Origin: Candidatus Phaeomarinibacter sp. | Lineage (GTDB): Bacteria > Pseudomonadota > Alphaproteobacteria > CGMCC-115125 | Length of the DNA: 13,269 bases | NCBI GenBank assembly: GCA_028279995.1 | Contig: JANQMQ010000049.1 | Location: 1 to 13,269 of the forward strand | Direction of reading: 5' to 3' | In this document: piece by piece, positions 1-7,200 of the stretch | Numbering within the stretch: position 1 is the first letter of the stretch | Layout of the letters: each line of letters starts with the position of its first letter | Notes under the pieces: model-generated | The model's input: the letters and a program-made list of their open reading frames with translations, nothing else | Database searches by the model: none | What the model was told of the DNA's origin: nothing | Position numbers and translations under genes: made by a program

Positions 1-1
1 T

Positions 2-877
2 GCAGCCGGCGAACTGGTTCCGGCATTTGAGTGCTTCGATGCCGTCTCTACCGGTACGGCCGACTGCTACAACGGTGCGGAATACTACTGGCAGGGCAAG
101 TCGGTCGGGTTCTCATTCTTCACCGCTGTTCCCTTCGGCATGACGGCAAATGAACTGACCGCCTGGATTTATCATGGCGGCGGCCAGGAACTGTGGGACG
201 AGCTGTCGGCCCAGTTCAACCTCAAGGGCTTCCTCTCCGCCAATACCGGCGTCCAGATGGGCGGCTGGTTCAACAAGCGGATTGAAAGCCTGGAAGACCT
301 CAAGGGCCTGAAGATCCGCATGCCCGGACTTGGCGGCGAAGTCCTGCGCCAGCTCGGCGCGGCAGCTGTGAGCCTTCCGGGTCCGGACATTTACCAGGCC
401 CTGCAGACCGGTGCCATCGACGCAACCGAATGGGTTGGCCCGTGGAATGACCTTGCACAGGGCTTCTACAAGGTCACGAAATACTACTACTGGCCCGGCT
501 TCCATGAGCCCGGCGCCGCACTGGCCACGGTCTTCAACAAGGACGTGTTTGAAAGCCTCACCAAGGGCCAGCAGGAAATCATTCAGAACGTCTGCCACAC
601 CGAGCATGACTACACGCTGGCAGAGTTCAACCACAACAACTCTGCAGCCCTGGACACACTCCTGCGCGACCATGGGGTAATCCTCGAAAAGTTTTCCGAT
701 GAGGTGTTTGCCGGCTACCGCGAAGCCTCGGCCAAGGTGCTTGAAGAGGCATCCAAGGAAAGCGAAATCGCCGGACGCATTTACAAGAGCTTCCGCGAGA
801 ACTTGGATAACTCAATCCGTTGGACACGGATCTCCGAAGAAGCATACGTCAACATGCGTACCGGCCAGTCCGGTTAG
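2..877 (+). CDS. dctP: TRAP transporter periplasmic solute receptor, TakP-like (5' end outside window)
   Basis: This is the C-terminal 291 residues of an extracytoplasmic TRAP receptor. The frame is open from base 2, so the signal peptide and first lobe lie upstream. The receptor captures a small carboxylate in the periplasm and passes it to the DctQ/DctM permease encoded next. Visible features resemble the TakP (2-oxoacid) branch: the segment NTGVQMGGWF (residues 81-90 of the fragment), an Arg in LKIRMPG (residue 106), and ATEWVGPWND (residues 141-150). In TakP, a Gln, a Glu and a Trp at corresponding places contribute to a sodium/pyruvate site and an Arg binds the carboxylate; the spacing here fits to within one residue. 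That knowledge is from the family. The ligand itself is inferred; 2-oxoacids, other hydroxy or keto carboxylates, or aromatic acids (the FcbT branch) are possible. It lies 11 bases before dctQ. The symbol is given at family level. Confidence 0.9.
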   Translation, partial: AAGELVPAFECFDAVSTGTADCYNGAEYYWQGKSVGFSFFTAVPFGMTANELTAWIYHGGGQELWDELSAQFNLKGFLSANTGVQMGGWFNKRIESLEDLKGLKIRMPGLGGEVLRQLGAAAVSLPGPDIYQALQTGAIDATEWVGPWNDLAQGFYKVTKYYYWPGFHEPGAALATVFNKDVFESLTKGQQEIIQNVCHTEHDYTLAEFNHNNSAALDTLLRDHGVILEKFSDEVFAGYREASAKVLEEASKESEIAGRIYKSFRENLDNSIRWTRISEEAYVNMRTGQSG

Positions 878-888
878 GCAACTTCATC

Positions 889-1422
889 GTGAAACGCCTC
901 ATCGCCCTGATTGACGAACTGAACGAGCGCGTCGGCCGCGCCGTGTCATGGCTCGCCCTGCTCATGGTGCTGGTACAGATCATCGTTGTGGTGCAGCGCT
1001 ATGTATTCGGCATCGGGTCCATCTGGATGCAGGAATCCATTGTCTACATGCATGGTTTCCTGTTCATGCTGGCCGCCGGCTATACCTTGCTGCACAACGG
1101 CCATGTCCGTGTTGACGTGTTCTACCGCGAGGCCACCCCGCGCCGGAAGGCCATGACGGACCTCTTCGGCTCCTTGTTCTTCCTGCTACCCATGTGCGTG
1201 TCCATCATCTGGCTTGCGTGGCCTTATGTGTCTAACTCATGGGCCATTCTCGAAGGCTCGAAAGAGACGAGTGGTATCCACGGGGTCTATCTGCTGAAGA
1301 GTGTGATCATTGTTTTTGCCGTCCTGGTTGCCCTGCAGGGCATCTCCATGGCCGCCCACGCCATACGCATCCTGACCGGCGACGAGGCGCCCAGCGATGA
1401 AGCACCGCCGGAGCTTTTGTAA
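889..1422 (+). CDS. dctQ: TRAP transporter small permease subunit (DctQ family)
   Basis: The product is a 177-residue integral membrane protein with four hydrophobic helices at about residues 18-39, 50-68, 93-113 and 134-158. That is the DctQ layout. Family-typical text includes WMQESIVYMHGFLFMLAAGY and HVRVDVFY, resembling the conserved region between helices 2 and 3. DctQ pairs with DctM in the inner membrane to drive sodium-dependent uptake of solute delivered by the receptor. I chose the GTG at 889, which gives a typical N-terminus (VKRLIALIDELNERVGRAVSW). An ATG at 820 would overlap the receptor gene by 58 bases and add non-conserved residues. The ribosome site before 889 is weak (AGG about ten bases upstream), so coupling to the receptor gene is likely. 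The stop codon overlaps the dctM ATG by one base (TAATG). Confidence 0.9.
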   Translation: MKRLIALIDELNERVGRAVSWLALLMVLVQIIVVVQRYVFGIGSIWMQESIVYMHGFLFMLAAGYTLLHNGHVRVDVFYREATPRRKAMTDLFGSLFFLLPMCVSIIWLAWPYVSNSWAILEGSKETSGIHGVYLLKSVIIVFAVLVALQGISMAAHAIRILTGDEAPSDEAPPELL

Positions 1423-3065
1423 TGGGCGTTGCTGACATTCTTGATATCGCGATGTTCGCGACCGCCTGCATCTTCCTGCTTGCAGGTTTCCCAGTCGCAT
1501 TCACCCTTGCGGGTACGGCGCTGATCTTTGCCGTGCTGGGCGCCATGCTCGGCGTCTTTGATCTGTCATTCCTGCGCGCCTTCCCCCAGCGCATTTTTGG
1601 CACCATGACCAACGAAACGCTGATAGCGGTTCCGCTGTTCGTATTCATGGGGGTGATGCTTGAGCGTAGCCGCGTTGCCGAAGAACTGCTGGAAAACATG
1701 AGCCGCCTTTTTGGCGCCATGCGCGGCGGCCTGGGCATTTCCGTTACCATCGTGGGCGCGCTGCTGGCGGCATCAACCGGCATCGTCGGTGCCACTGTTG
1801 TCACCATGGGACTCCTATCCCTGCCCACCATGCTCAAGCGCGGCTATGATCCGGCCCTGGCAACCGGCTCAATCGCAGCAGCCGGCACCCTGGGGCAGAT
1901 CATTCCCCCCTCCATCGTGCTCGTCCTGCTCGGCGACGTGATGTCCAGTGCGTATCAGAACGCCCAGCTCTCCATGGGGAACTTTTCACCGGATGCCCTC
2001 TCCGTGGGCGATCTGTTTGCCGGTGCCCTGATCCCAGGCCTCATGCTGGTGGGACTCTACATCACCTACCAGCTGCTGATGGCTTTCCTCAAACCAGCAT
2101 CATCTCCCGCGCTCGACGCATCCGAGCTGGAAAACCTCCCCGGCATCGGACCGATCCTCCAGGCACTCATTCCGCCCGTTCTGCTCATCGTCGCTGTGCT
2201 CGGCTCCATCCTCACAGGCGTCGCAACACCGACCGAAGCAGCGGCTGTAGGGGCCGTTGGCGCAACATTGCTCGCGGGATACCGCCAGCCTCTGCTGGAT
2301 GTTGCCGCCCACGGGGATGCGCCTGCATGGCGGGGCGGCATCATCCGGCTGATGGCGAGGATACATGTCAACGGGCTCTGGCCACCGGTCATCGCAGCGG
2401 CGTCAATCCTTGGCTTGTTTGTTCTGACAGCCAACTTCGATCTTCGTCTGGGACTGGATACTGACAGCACCACACTCCAGATGGCGCGCGGCATGGCCTA
2501 TGTGCTCTGCGGACTCGTCGCCTGGGGCATGTTCGTGTCACTGCTTCGCACACTGAGCAATGGCTGCCTCGGACAGGTTGTCCGCACCACAACAGAGATC
2601 ACCTCCATGGTCTTTGTAATCCTCATCGGCGCGGCCCTGTTCAGCCTCGTATTCCGGGGACTGGGTGGCGATGACACGGTCCATGAATTCCTCAATGCCA
2701 TGCCAGGCGGTGTCGTGGGTGCCGTCATCATCGTGATGCTGGTGATGTTCATCCTGGGCTTCTTCCTCGACTTCATCGAGATCACCTTCGTGGTCGTACC
2801 CGTGGTTGCACCTGTCCTGCTGATGATGGGGGTCGACCCCATCTGGCTTGGCGTGATGATGGCGATCAACCTGCAGACCTCCTTCCTGACGCCGCCCTTC
2901 GGCTTTGCGCTGTTCTATCTGCGTGGCGTGGCACCGCCCGAGGTCAAGACAACGGACATCTACAAAGGCGCCCTGCCCTTTGTGGCAATCCAGCTCCTTG
3001 CTCTGGTCATATTGTCGATGTTCCCTGAAATCGCCACATGGCTTCCCGAAATTGTCTTCGGCTAA
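1422..3065 (+). CDS. dctM: TRAP transporter large permease subunit (DctM family), long form
   Basis: The product is a polytopic inner-membrane protein of 547 residues, the transport-catalysing subunit of the TRAP system. Hallmarks are NETLIAVPLFVFMGVMLERS (residues 64-83), the GISVTIVGALLAASTGIVGA stretch (105-124), GTLGQIIPPS (155-164), GVATPTEAAAVG (266-277), and DFIEITFVVVPVVAPVL followed by NLQTSFLTPPFG near the C-terminus. Most DctM proteins have about 430 residues. The extra length lies mainly between TEAAA and the helix starting near residue 390, where about 100 residues include two further hydrophobic segments (about 321-338 and 355-375). Long forms are known in the mannitol/chloroaromatic TRAP branch, to which TakP-like receptors also belong. 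GGAG at 1410-1413, eight bases before the ATG, is a good ribosome site. The start overlaps the dctQ stop, so translation is probably coupled. Confidence 0.95.
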   Translation: MGVADILDIAMFATACIFLLAGFPVAFTLAGTALIFAVLGAMLGVFDLSFLRAFPQRIFGTMTNETLIAVPLFVFMGVMLERSRVAEELLENMSRLFGAMRGGLGISVTIVGALLAASTGIVGATVVTMGLLSLPTMLKRGYDPALATGSIAAAGTLGQIIPPSIVLVLLGDVMSSAYQNAQLSMGNFSPDALSVGDLFAGALIPGLMLVGLYITYQLLMAFLKPASSPALDASELENLPGIGPILQALIPPVLLIVAVLGSILTGVATPTEAAAVGAVGATLLAGYRQPLLDVAAHGDAPAWRGGIIRLMARIHVNGLWPPVIAAASILGLFVLTANFDLRLGLDTDSTTLQMARGMAYVLCGLVAWGMFVSLLRTLSNGCLGQVVRTTTEITSMVFVILIGAALFSLVFRGLGGDDTVHEFLNAMPGGVVGAVIIVMLVMFILGFFLDFIEITFVVVPVVAPVLLMMGVDPIWLGVMMAINLQTSFLTPPFGFALFYLRGVAPPEVKTTDIYKGALPFVAIQLLALVILSMFPEIATWLPEIVFG

Positions 3066-3083
3066 CACATAAGGACAAGCGCT

Positions 3084-3569
3084 ATGGCGACCGGCAAAGC
3101 AGACGGCCCCCGTCTTCCCAACTACATGGCTACGACGCTGATCATGATTGCCGTCGTCGGCATCGTATCCGTGGCCGTGACCCAGGGCTGGCTGGAACTT
3201 GATCAGGACCCTGTGCACCTGACGGTCACCGCACCTGAAAAGGTGATCCTGCCGCGTCAGGGTGAGGTCCCGATGAGCTATACAGTGAACCTCAAGAACA
3301 ACACCGATGATCCGGTGCTTCTGGAAGCATCAACGCCCTGCCGCATTCACCGCTGGTTCGTGGCTGATCAGGGCGGCAACTTTGTTCAGGGCGAACCGGA
3401 AGAAATCTGCGCGCAAGTTGTCATGAACGCGGACCTGAAGCCCGACAGCTACCTGGAAGACGTCAACGAGATTGCACTCGATGCGGTGCGTTATCAGGCT
3501 GGCGCCCAGTATCAGCTCATGGTCCGCTACTGGGGCTATGACCGGATCCACGTCTTCACGGTCGAGTAG
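3084..3569 (+). CDS. Membrane-anchored extracytoplasmic protein of unknown function in the TRAP operon
   Basis: I do not recognise a characterised family. The 161-residue product has a short basic N-terminus, one hydrophobic helix at about residues 15-33, and a soluble domain predicted to face the periplasm. The domain reads like a single beta-sandwich: VNLKNNTDDPVLLEA (68-82), IHRWFVADQGGNFVQG (88-103), a charged middle, then a closing pair AQYQLMVRYWG and HVFTVE. This pattern resembles the BsuPI-type (intracellular proteinase inhibitor) fold, but that is inference by eye. Cys86 and Cys109 are the only cysteines and could form a disulfide. AAGGA at 3071-3075, eight bases before ATG, is a strong ribosome site. 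The gene follows dctM by 18 bases, so it is almost certainly co-transcribed. It may assist the receptor or permease, or simply be a hitchhiker. Its stop is 2 bases from the convergent parC stop. Confidence 0.8.
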   Translation: MATGKADGPRLPNYMATTLIMIAVVGIVSVAVTQGWLELDQDPVHLTVTAPEKVILPRQGEVPMSYTVNLKNNTDDPVLLEASTPCRIHRWFVADQGGNFVQGEPEEICAQVVMNADLKPDSYLEDVNEIALDAVRYQAGAQYQLMVRYWGYDRIHVFTVE

Positions 3570-3571
3570 CT

Positions 3572-5833
3572 TTAAAGTTCAGTCTGAATTGACCCGTCAA
3601 AGCTGATCCAGTCCCGCTTGGGGAACCCTGTCGGCGGCAGCCGCCCGGCCTGCGCCCGCTCACCGCGCCAGTCCTTGAGGGCCTTGGCCTCAATAGTCTT
3701 CTGCCCACCCCCATCACGCCACTGGAAGCCGTTCTTCAGGGTAAAGACCTTTGCCTGCCGCAGACCACCATCCTTGTAGCGTTGCAGCCGCACACCTCGG
3801 CCGCGGGTCATCTGATTGACCTGATCCAGCGGGAACAGCAGCAGCTTCCGGTTCTCGCCCATCACTGCAATCGTATCCCCGTCAGCAGTCACGCATGTTT
3901 GCGCCTCATCACCCGCTGCTAAATTCAGCACCTGCTTGCCCTTGCGGGTCATGGCGATGATGTCATCTTCAGGCACCACGAAGCCGTACCCGGTCTGCGA
4001 AGCCACCAGCAACTGCCGGCCTGGCTTGTGCACGAAAAGCGAGACAATGGTTTCGCCATCACCCAGATCAACCATCACGGACACCGGCTCACCAAAGCCA
4101 CGACCACCCGGCAGCTTGGACGCATCAAGCGTGTAGAAACGGCCATTGGTCGCAAACAGAATGATCTTGTCCGTTGTCTGCGCGTGCACCGCAAAGCGTG
4201 CCCCGTCTCCGGTCTTGTATTTGAGTGACGACGTGTCCTCCGCATGCCCTTTCATGGAGCGGATCCAGCCATTCTCCGAGCACACGACCGTAATCGGTTC
4301 CTTGACAGTAAGCTCTTCGACAACGGCGGCTTCATCTACGTCCGGGGCGTCTGTCAGCTCACTGCGGCGACGGCCAAGGTCCGTCTTCGGCCCGAACGTC
4401 TTCTTCAGCTCCTTCAGCTCACCGGAAATCCTGTCCCACTGCTTGGCTTCGGATTTCATCAACGCATTGAGCGTCTTGCGCTCGGCAGTCAGCTCCTTGT
4501 GCTCGCCCTTGATCTCCATCTCTTCAAGCTTGCGCAGGGAGCGCAGGCGCATGTTGAGAATGGCTTCCGCCTGCACATCGGTCAGCTTGAACGCCTTGAT
4601 GAGCTCCTGCTTTGGCTCGTCTTCTTCCCGGATGATGCGGATGACCTCATCCAGATTGAGATAGGCAGCAAGATAGCCCTCCAGGACTTCCAGGCGGTGG
4701 GCGATCTTGCCGAGCCGGAATTTTGTGCGCCGCTGCAAGACCACACGCCGGTGGTCAAGAAATGCGCGAAGCACCTCTTTAAGACTCATCACCTGCGGCA
4801 CCTGCGTCGCGCTCAGTACATTCATGTTGAGCGGCACGCGGACTTCCAGATCGGTCGCGCGGAACAGGCTTTCCATCAGGACTTCCGGATCAATCGTCCG
4901 GGTCTTGGGTTCAAGGACCAGCCGCACATCCTCTGCAGACTCGTCACGTATGTCGCCCAACAGGGCCAGCTTCTTGGCCTGCAACAGGTCGGCGATGCGC
5001 TCGATCAGCCGCGCCTTCTGCACCTGATAGGGCATCTCCGTAACGACGATCTGATAGCCGCCGCGGCCCGTGTCTTCCTTGGTCCAGCGTGCCCGCAGAC
5101 GGAAAGAGCCCCGCCCTGTGCGATAGGCTTCCGCAATGTTCTCCGCAGGCTCGATCAGAACACCACCGGTTGGAAAGTCCGGCCCCGGCACATATTTCAG
5201 CAGGGTGTCATCACGCGCATTGGGCTGCTTAATAAGATGCAGGGACGCATCAATAAGCTCGGCCACGTTGTGCGGCGGAATGGACGTTGCCATACCGACG
5301 GCAATACCCGTGGTTCCGTTGGCCAGCAGGTTCGGGAATGCCCCGGGCAAGACCACTGGCTCTTCATCTTCGCCATCGTAGGTATCGCGGAAGTCGACCG
5401 TATCCTCGTCCAGGCCCTCCAGCATCAGCCGGGCCACTTCGGTCATGCGGCTTTCCGTGTAGCGCATGGCAGCCGCGTTATCGCCGTCGATGTTTCCGAA
5501 GTTCCCCTGCCCCTCGACCATGGGATAGCGCTGCGCAAAGTCCTGCGCCAGACGCACCAGCGCGTCATAGATCGACTGGTCCCCATGCGGGTGGTAGCGG
5601 CCGATCACCTCCCCAACCACGCGGGCGCATTTCTTGAACCCGGTATTGGGGTCAAGCTTCAGTTGGCGCATGGCAAACAACAGGCGGCGTTGCACCGGCT
5701 TCAGGCCATCCCTGACATCAGGCAGGGCACGCTGCGTTATGGTCGACAGGGCGTAGGCGAGATAACGCTCTTCAAGCGCTTCCCGCAGCGCAATCGGCTG
5801 GGCGTTCTCTGGCGGTGTGGTCGGCTTGCTCAT
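3572..5833 (-). CDS. parC: DNA topoisomerase IV subunit A
   Basis: The product (753 residues) is the DNA-cleaving subunit of topoisomerase IV, which decatenates sister chromosomes with ParE (not in this window). The N-terminal core shows [16 protein letters not shown], the HPHGD motif (residues 81-85), and the catalytic tyrosine in [10 protein letters not shown] (Tyr125), followed by [17 protein letters not shown] (about 173-189). The C-terminal beta-pinwheel starts near residue 508 and includes [12 protein letters not shown]. No GyrA-box-like QRRGGKG segment is visible, which favours ParC over GyrA. I chose the ATG at 5833 because GGAG stands four bases upstream and the protein then starts just before the conserved region. 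An ATG at 5938 would add 35 unconserved residues. The residue aligned with the quinolone-relevant Ser80 of E. coli ParC is Gln86. The gene converges with the TRAP operon and diverges from a small membrane protein gene. Confidence 0.96.
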   Translation of the reverse strand: MSKPTTPPENAQPIALREALEERYLAYALSTITQRALPDVRDGLKPVQRRLLFAMRQLKLDPNTGFKKCARVVGEVIGRYHPHGDQSIYDALVRLAQDFAQRYPMVEGQGNFGNIDGDNAAAMRYTESRMTEVARLMLEGLDEDTVDFRDTYDGEDEEPVVLPGAFPNLLANGTTGIAVGMATSIPPHNVAELIDASLHLIKQPNARDDTLLKYVPGPDFPTGGVLIEPAENIAEAYRTGRGSFRLRARWTKEDTGRGGYQIVVTEMPYQVQKARLIERIADLLQAKKLALLGDIRDESAEDVRLVLEPKTRTIDPEVLMESLFRATDLEVRVPLNMNVLSATQVPQVMSLKEVLRAFLDHRRVVLQRRTKFRLGKIAHRLEVLEGYLAAYLNLDEVIRIIREEDEPKQELIKAFKLTDVQAEAILNMRLRSLRKLEEMEIKGEHKELTAERKTLNALMKSEAKQWDRISGELKELKKTFGPKTDLGRRRSELTDAPDVDEAAVVEELTVKEPITVVCSENGWIRSMKGHAEDTSSLKYKTGDGARFAVHAQTTDKIILFATNGRFYTLDASKLPGGRGFGEPVSVMVDLGDGETIVSLFVHKPGRQLLVASQTGYGFVVPEDDIIAMTRKGKQVLNLAAGDEAQTCVTADGDTIAVMGENRKLLLFPLDQVNQMTRGRGVRLQRYKDGGLRQAKVFTLKNGFQWRDGGGQKTIEAKALKDWRGERAQAGRLPPTGFPKRDWISFDGSIQTEL

Positions 5834-5852
5834 GTCACTCCAACGGGAGAAT

Positions 5853-5958
5853 TGGTCAGGCTTGCTGGCGGGCTCCAACGCCACCCGGGAAGGGTTGGGA
5901 GCTCGAATCAAGTTATGCTGGTCAGTGTAGTTGGTCACCTGTCACGGGAATGTGGTCA
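5853..5958. repeat. Four copies of TGGTCA in the parC divergent intergenic region
   Basis: TGGTCA occurs at 5853-5858, 5919-5924, 5932-5937 and 5953-5958, all in the same orientation. Two GTCAC direct repeats overlap the same area (5934-5938 and 5941-5945). The third and fourth copies are 21 bases apart, about two helical turns. One copy of a hexamer would rarely be expected in 173 bases. The region must hold the promoters of parC (leftward) and of the small membrane gene (rightward). I see no convincing -35/-10 pair for either. A role as regulator half-sites is inferred only. Confidence 0.35.
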
Positions 5959-6006
5959 AGCGGCCTGATGGTGGGGAAACATGAGTTGAGGGTGGATCAG
6001 GGCTTC

Positions 6007-6300
6007 ATGATCTCCAACAGGCACTACTGGCTCTTTATGGCCCTCGCCGCTCTTTTGACAGTGGCTCTCGCCAGCTACGGCATTCCCACCTCTGCGACTT
6101 TTACCCCAACCACCGAAGCCGCCACACGGCTTGCAGCCGGAGCCGGGACCTTGCTGATCTTGCCGGCCATTCTTGTCATTCCCTGGCGGCAGGTTCAGCT
6201 CACCAGGCGCAATGTGACGAACACGCCGCTATACGCGGGCACAGCCGTCTTCGCGATGATGGCTTTTGTCACCCTCATGGGGGCTAGCCTGAACAGTTAG
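6007..6300 (+). CDS. Small three-helix membrane protein of unknown function
   Basis: I do not recognise this 97-residue protein. Three hydrophobic segments at about residues 7-25, 43-60 and 75-94 suggest a small inner-membrane protein, with a basic stretch (QVQLTRRN) between helices 2 and 3. I chose ATG 6007 because the protein then begins with a short polar N-terminus leading into helix 1, and AGGG lies four bases upstream with another purine-rich run (GAGGGTGGA) a little further. In-frame starts at 5968 and 5815 would add a stretch rich in Cys, Trp and Gly that looks like translated non-coding DNA. The gene is alone on its strand, between divergent parC and convergent recO, and its TAG overlaps the recO TAA within 6297-6300. 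Being flanked by genes on the other strand, it probably has its own promoter. It is short, so a chance open frame cannot be fully excluded, but the regular helix pattern argues for a real gene. Confidence 0.65.
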   Translation: MISNRHYWLFMALAALLTVALASYGIPTSATFTPTTEAATRLAAGAGTLLILPAILVIPWRQVQLTRRNVTNTPLYAGTAVFAMMAFVTLMGASLNS

Positions 6301-7013
6301 GCCGTCAGGGCGTCCGGCAAGGCCACTCGGGGCATGGGGAGTGGCTTGTCGGATGGCGCAAAGACCCGCTTTTCAAGAAAGAAACCAGTCAGCCGCAATC
6401 CATCCTGCACGTCCTGCATGTCCGCCGCCCCACTGCCGGTGAGAAAGCGTGGCAGCGGCAGGAGCCGTTCCTTGTAGATTCCCGCAGCATCCGCCGTAAC
6501 GGCGCGACCCGAGCGTGGTGACACATAGGCCAGATTGTCCGTTTCACCGGTCAGCGCGCAGGCTGAAAGATCAAGACCAAACCCCAGATCCTCGAGCACC
6601 CCAAGCTCCCAGCGGACCAAGATGGCGGGCCATGCTTCCGGTTGCTCAAGGGAATCCAGCAGGATCGTGAGCCCGTCATACACCCGTGGGTGGGCCTCAC
6701 GCTCAGGCAGAGCAGCACTGGCCAGCGCCGCAGCGGCGGTCAGACCCGCCAATGCCTTGCGATCAGCCAGCACTGTTGCAACCCGTTGAGAAAGCGGCTC
6801 CGCAGTGTAATTGCCCAGATGTTCCTGCAAACGCGCCCGCCAAGTAACGCTCAGCGTGTTCCCGGTCTGCAGTACGCCGCGCATCCGCTTTGATGCGCCG
6901 CCTCTGACAAGTCCCATATGACGGCCGTGATCACGGGTGAGAAGCTCAAGAATGGCTGAGCTTTCCCCATGGGCGCGGACATGCAGAACAATACCCTCGT
7001 CAGACCAGTCCAT
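6297..7013 (-). CDS. recO: DNA repair protein RecO
   Basis: The product is a 238-residue RecO, which helps load RecA onto SSB-coated single-stranded DNA, with RecR (and RecF), in gap repair. The N-terminus MDWSDEGIVLHVRAHGESSAILELLTR is typical of the RecO OB-fold, followed by the basic GGASKRMRGVLQ and WRARLQEHLGNY segments. The C-terminal part contains CALTGETDNLAYVSPRSGRAV. A single Cys is present there, so the four-cysteine zinc site of some RecO proteins is absent; that matches my recollection of alphaproteobacterial forms. I chose ATG 7013 because it fits the family start. GGGAGG lies 14 bases upstream, rather far. A TTG at 7052 would add 13 residues without similarity. The 187-base gap from era suggests its own promoter or a long leader. 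Confidence 0.92.
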   Translation of the reverse strand: MDWSDEGIVLHVRAHGESSAILELLTRDHGRHMGLVRGGASKRMRGVLQTGNTLSVTWRARLQEHLGNYTAEPLSQRVATVLADRKALAGLTAAAALASAALPEREAHPRVYDGLTILLDSLEQPEAWPAILVRWELGVLEDLGFGLDLSACALTGETDNLAYVSPRSGRAVTADAAGIYKERLLPLPRFLTGSGAADMQDVQDGLRLTGFFLEKRVFAPSDKPLPMPRVALPDALTA

Positions 7014-7200
7014 TAGTGGTGTTGCATCCTCCCGAAGCCCGGAACATGACAATCGAGTCGCAGGGTCATCTCATAAAAATCAAGGACTTGGCCGGCTCAA
7101 TTGAGACAGAATGACAACAAAACTGCGACTATGCACCGGCTTATCCCACGCTGTGGAAAACTGAACATCCGTTAAGCAACCGGCACCAAGGAGCACCCCA
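7014..7200. other. era-recO intergenic region with a DnaA-box-like pair and a palindrome
   Basis: These 187 bases hold no gene I can support. On the minus strand they form the leader of recO. TGTGGAAAA at 7152-7160 is the complement of TTTTCCACA, which fits the general DnaA box pattern TTWTNCACA. A degenerate partner, TTATCCCAC, faces it at 7141-7149, and the centre can form a short CCAC/GTGG stem. A perfect palindrome CTCAATTGAG lies at 7096-7105. A weak minus-strand promoter could start from the TTGAGC that is the left part of this element, but the -10 match is poor. Chance matches to short motifs are possible. Confidence 0.3.

Noticed and set aside
113..673. Antisense frame of 186 codons opposite the solute receptor gene
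   Set aside because: It is fully covered by a well-supported gene on the other strand and resembles no known protein.
2538..3218. Antisense frame of 226 codons rich in His and Asp opposite dctM
   Set aside because: The His/Asp richness is just the complement of codons for Met, Val and Ile in membrane helices. No ribosome site or family signature is seen.
3568..3604. AGCTTT...AAAGCT inverted repeat across the convergent stop codons of the TRAP operon and parC
   Set aside because: The arms are six bases with a 25-base irregular interior and no T-run, so it is too weak to call as a bidirectional terminator.
5834..5938. N-terminal extension of ParC to an ATG at 5938
   Set aside because: The 35 added residues are unlike ParC proteins, while ATG 5833 has a good ribosome site and a normal N-terminus.
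4244..5968. Open frame of 574 codons on the plus strand, antisense to parC
   Set aside because: It lies almost wholly antisense to the conserved parC coding sequence, has no recognisable domain and has the mixed composition of a shadow frame. Long antisense frames are common opposite GC-rich genes.
7013..7027. Four-codon mini-frame (Met-Gln-His-His) whose TAA overlaps the recO ATG
   Set aside because: The GGGAGG touches its ATG with no spacing, so it is unlikely to be translated; the TAATG arrangement is probably chance.
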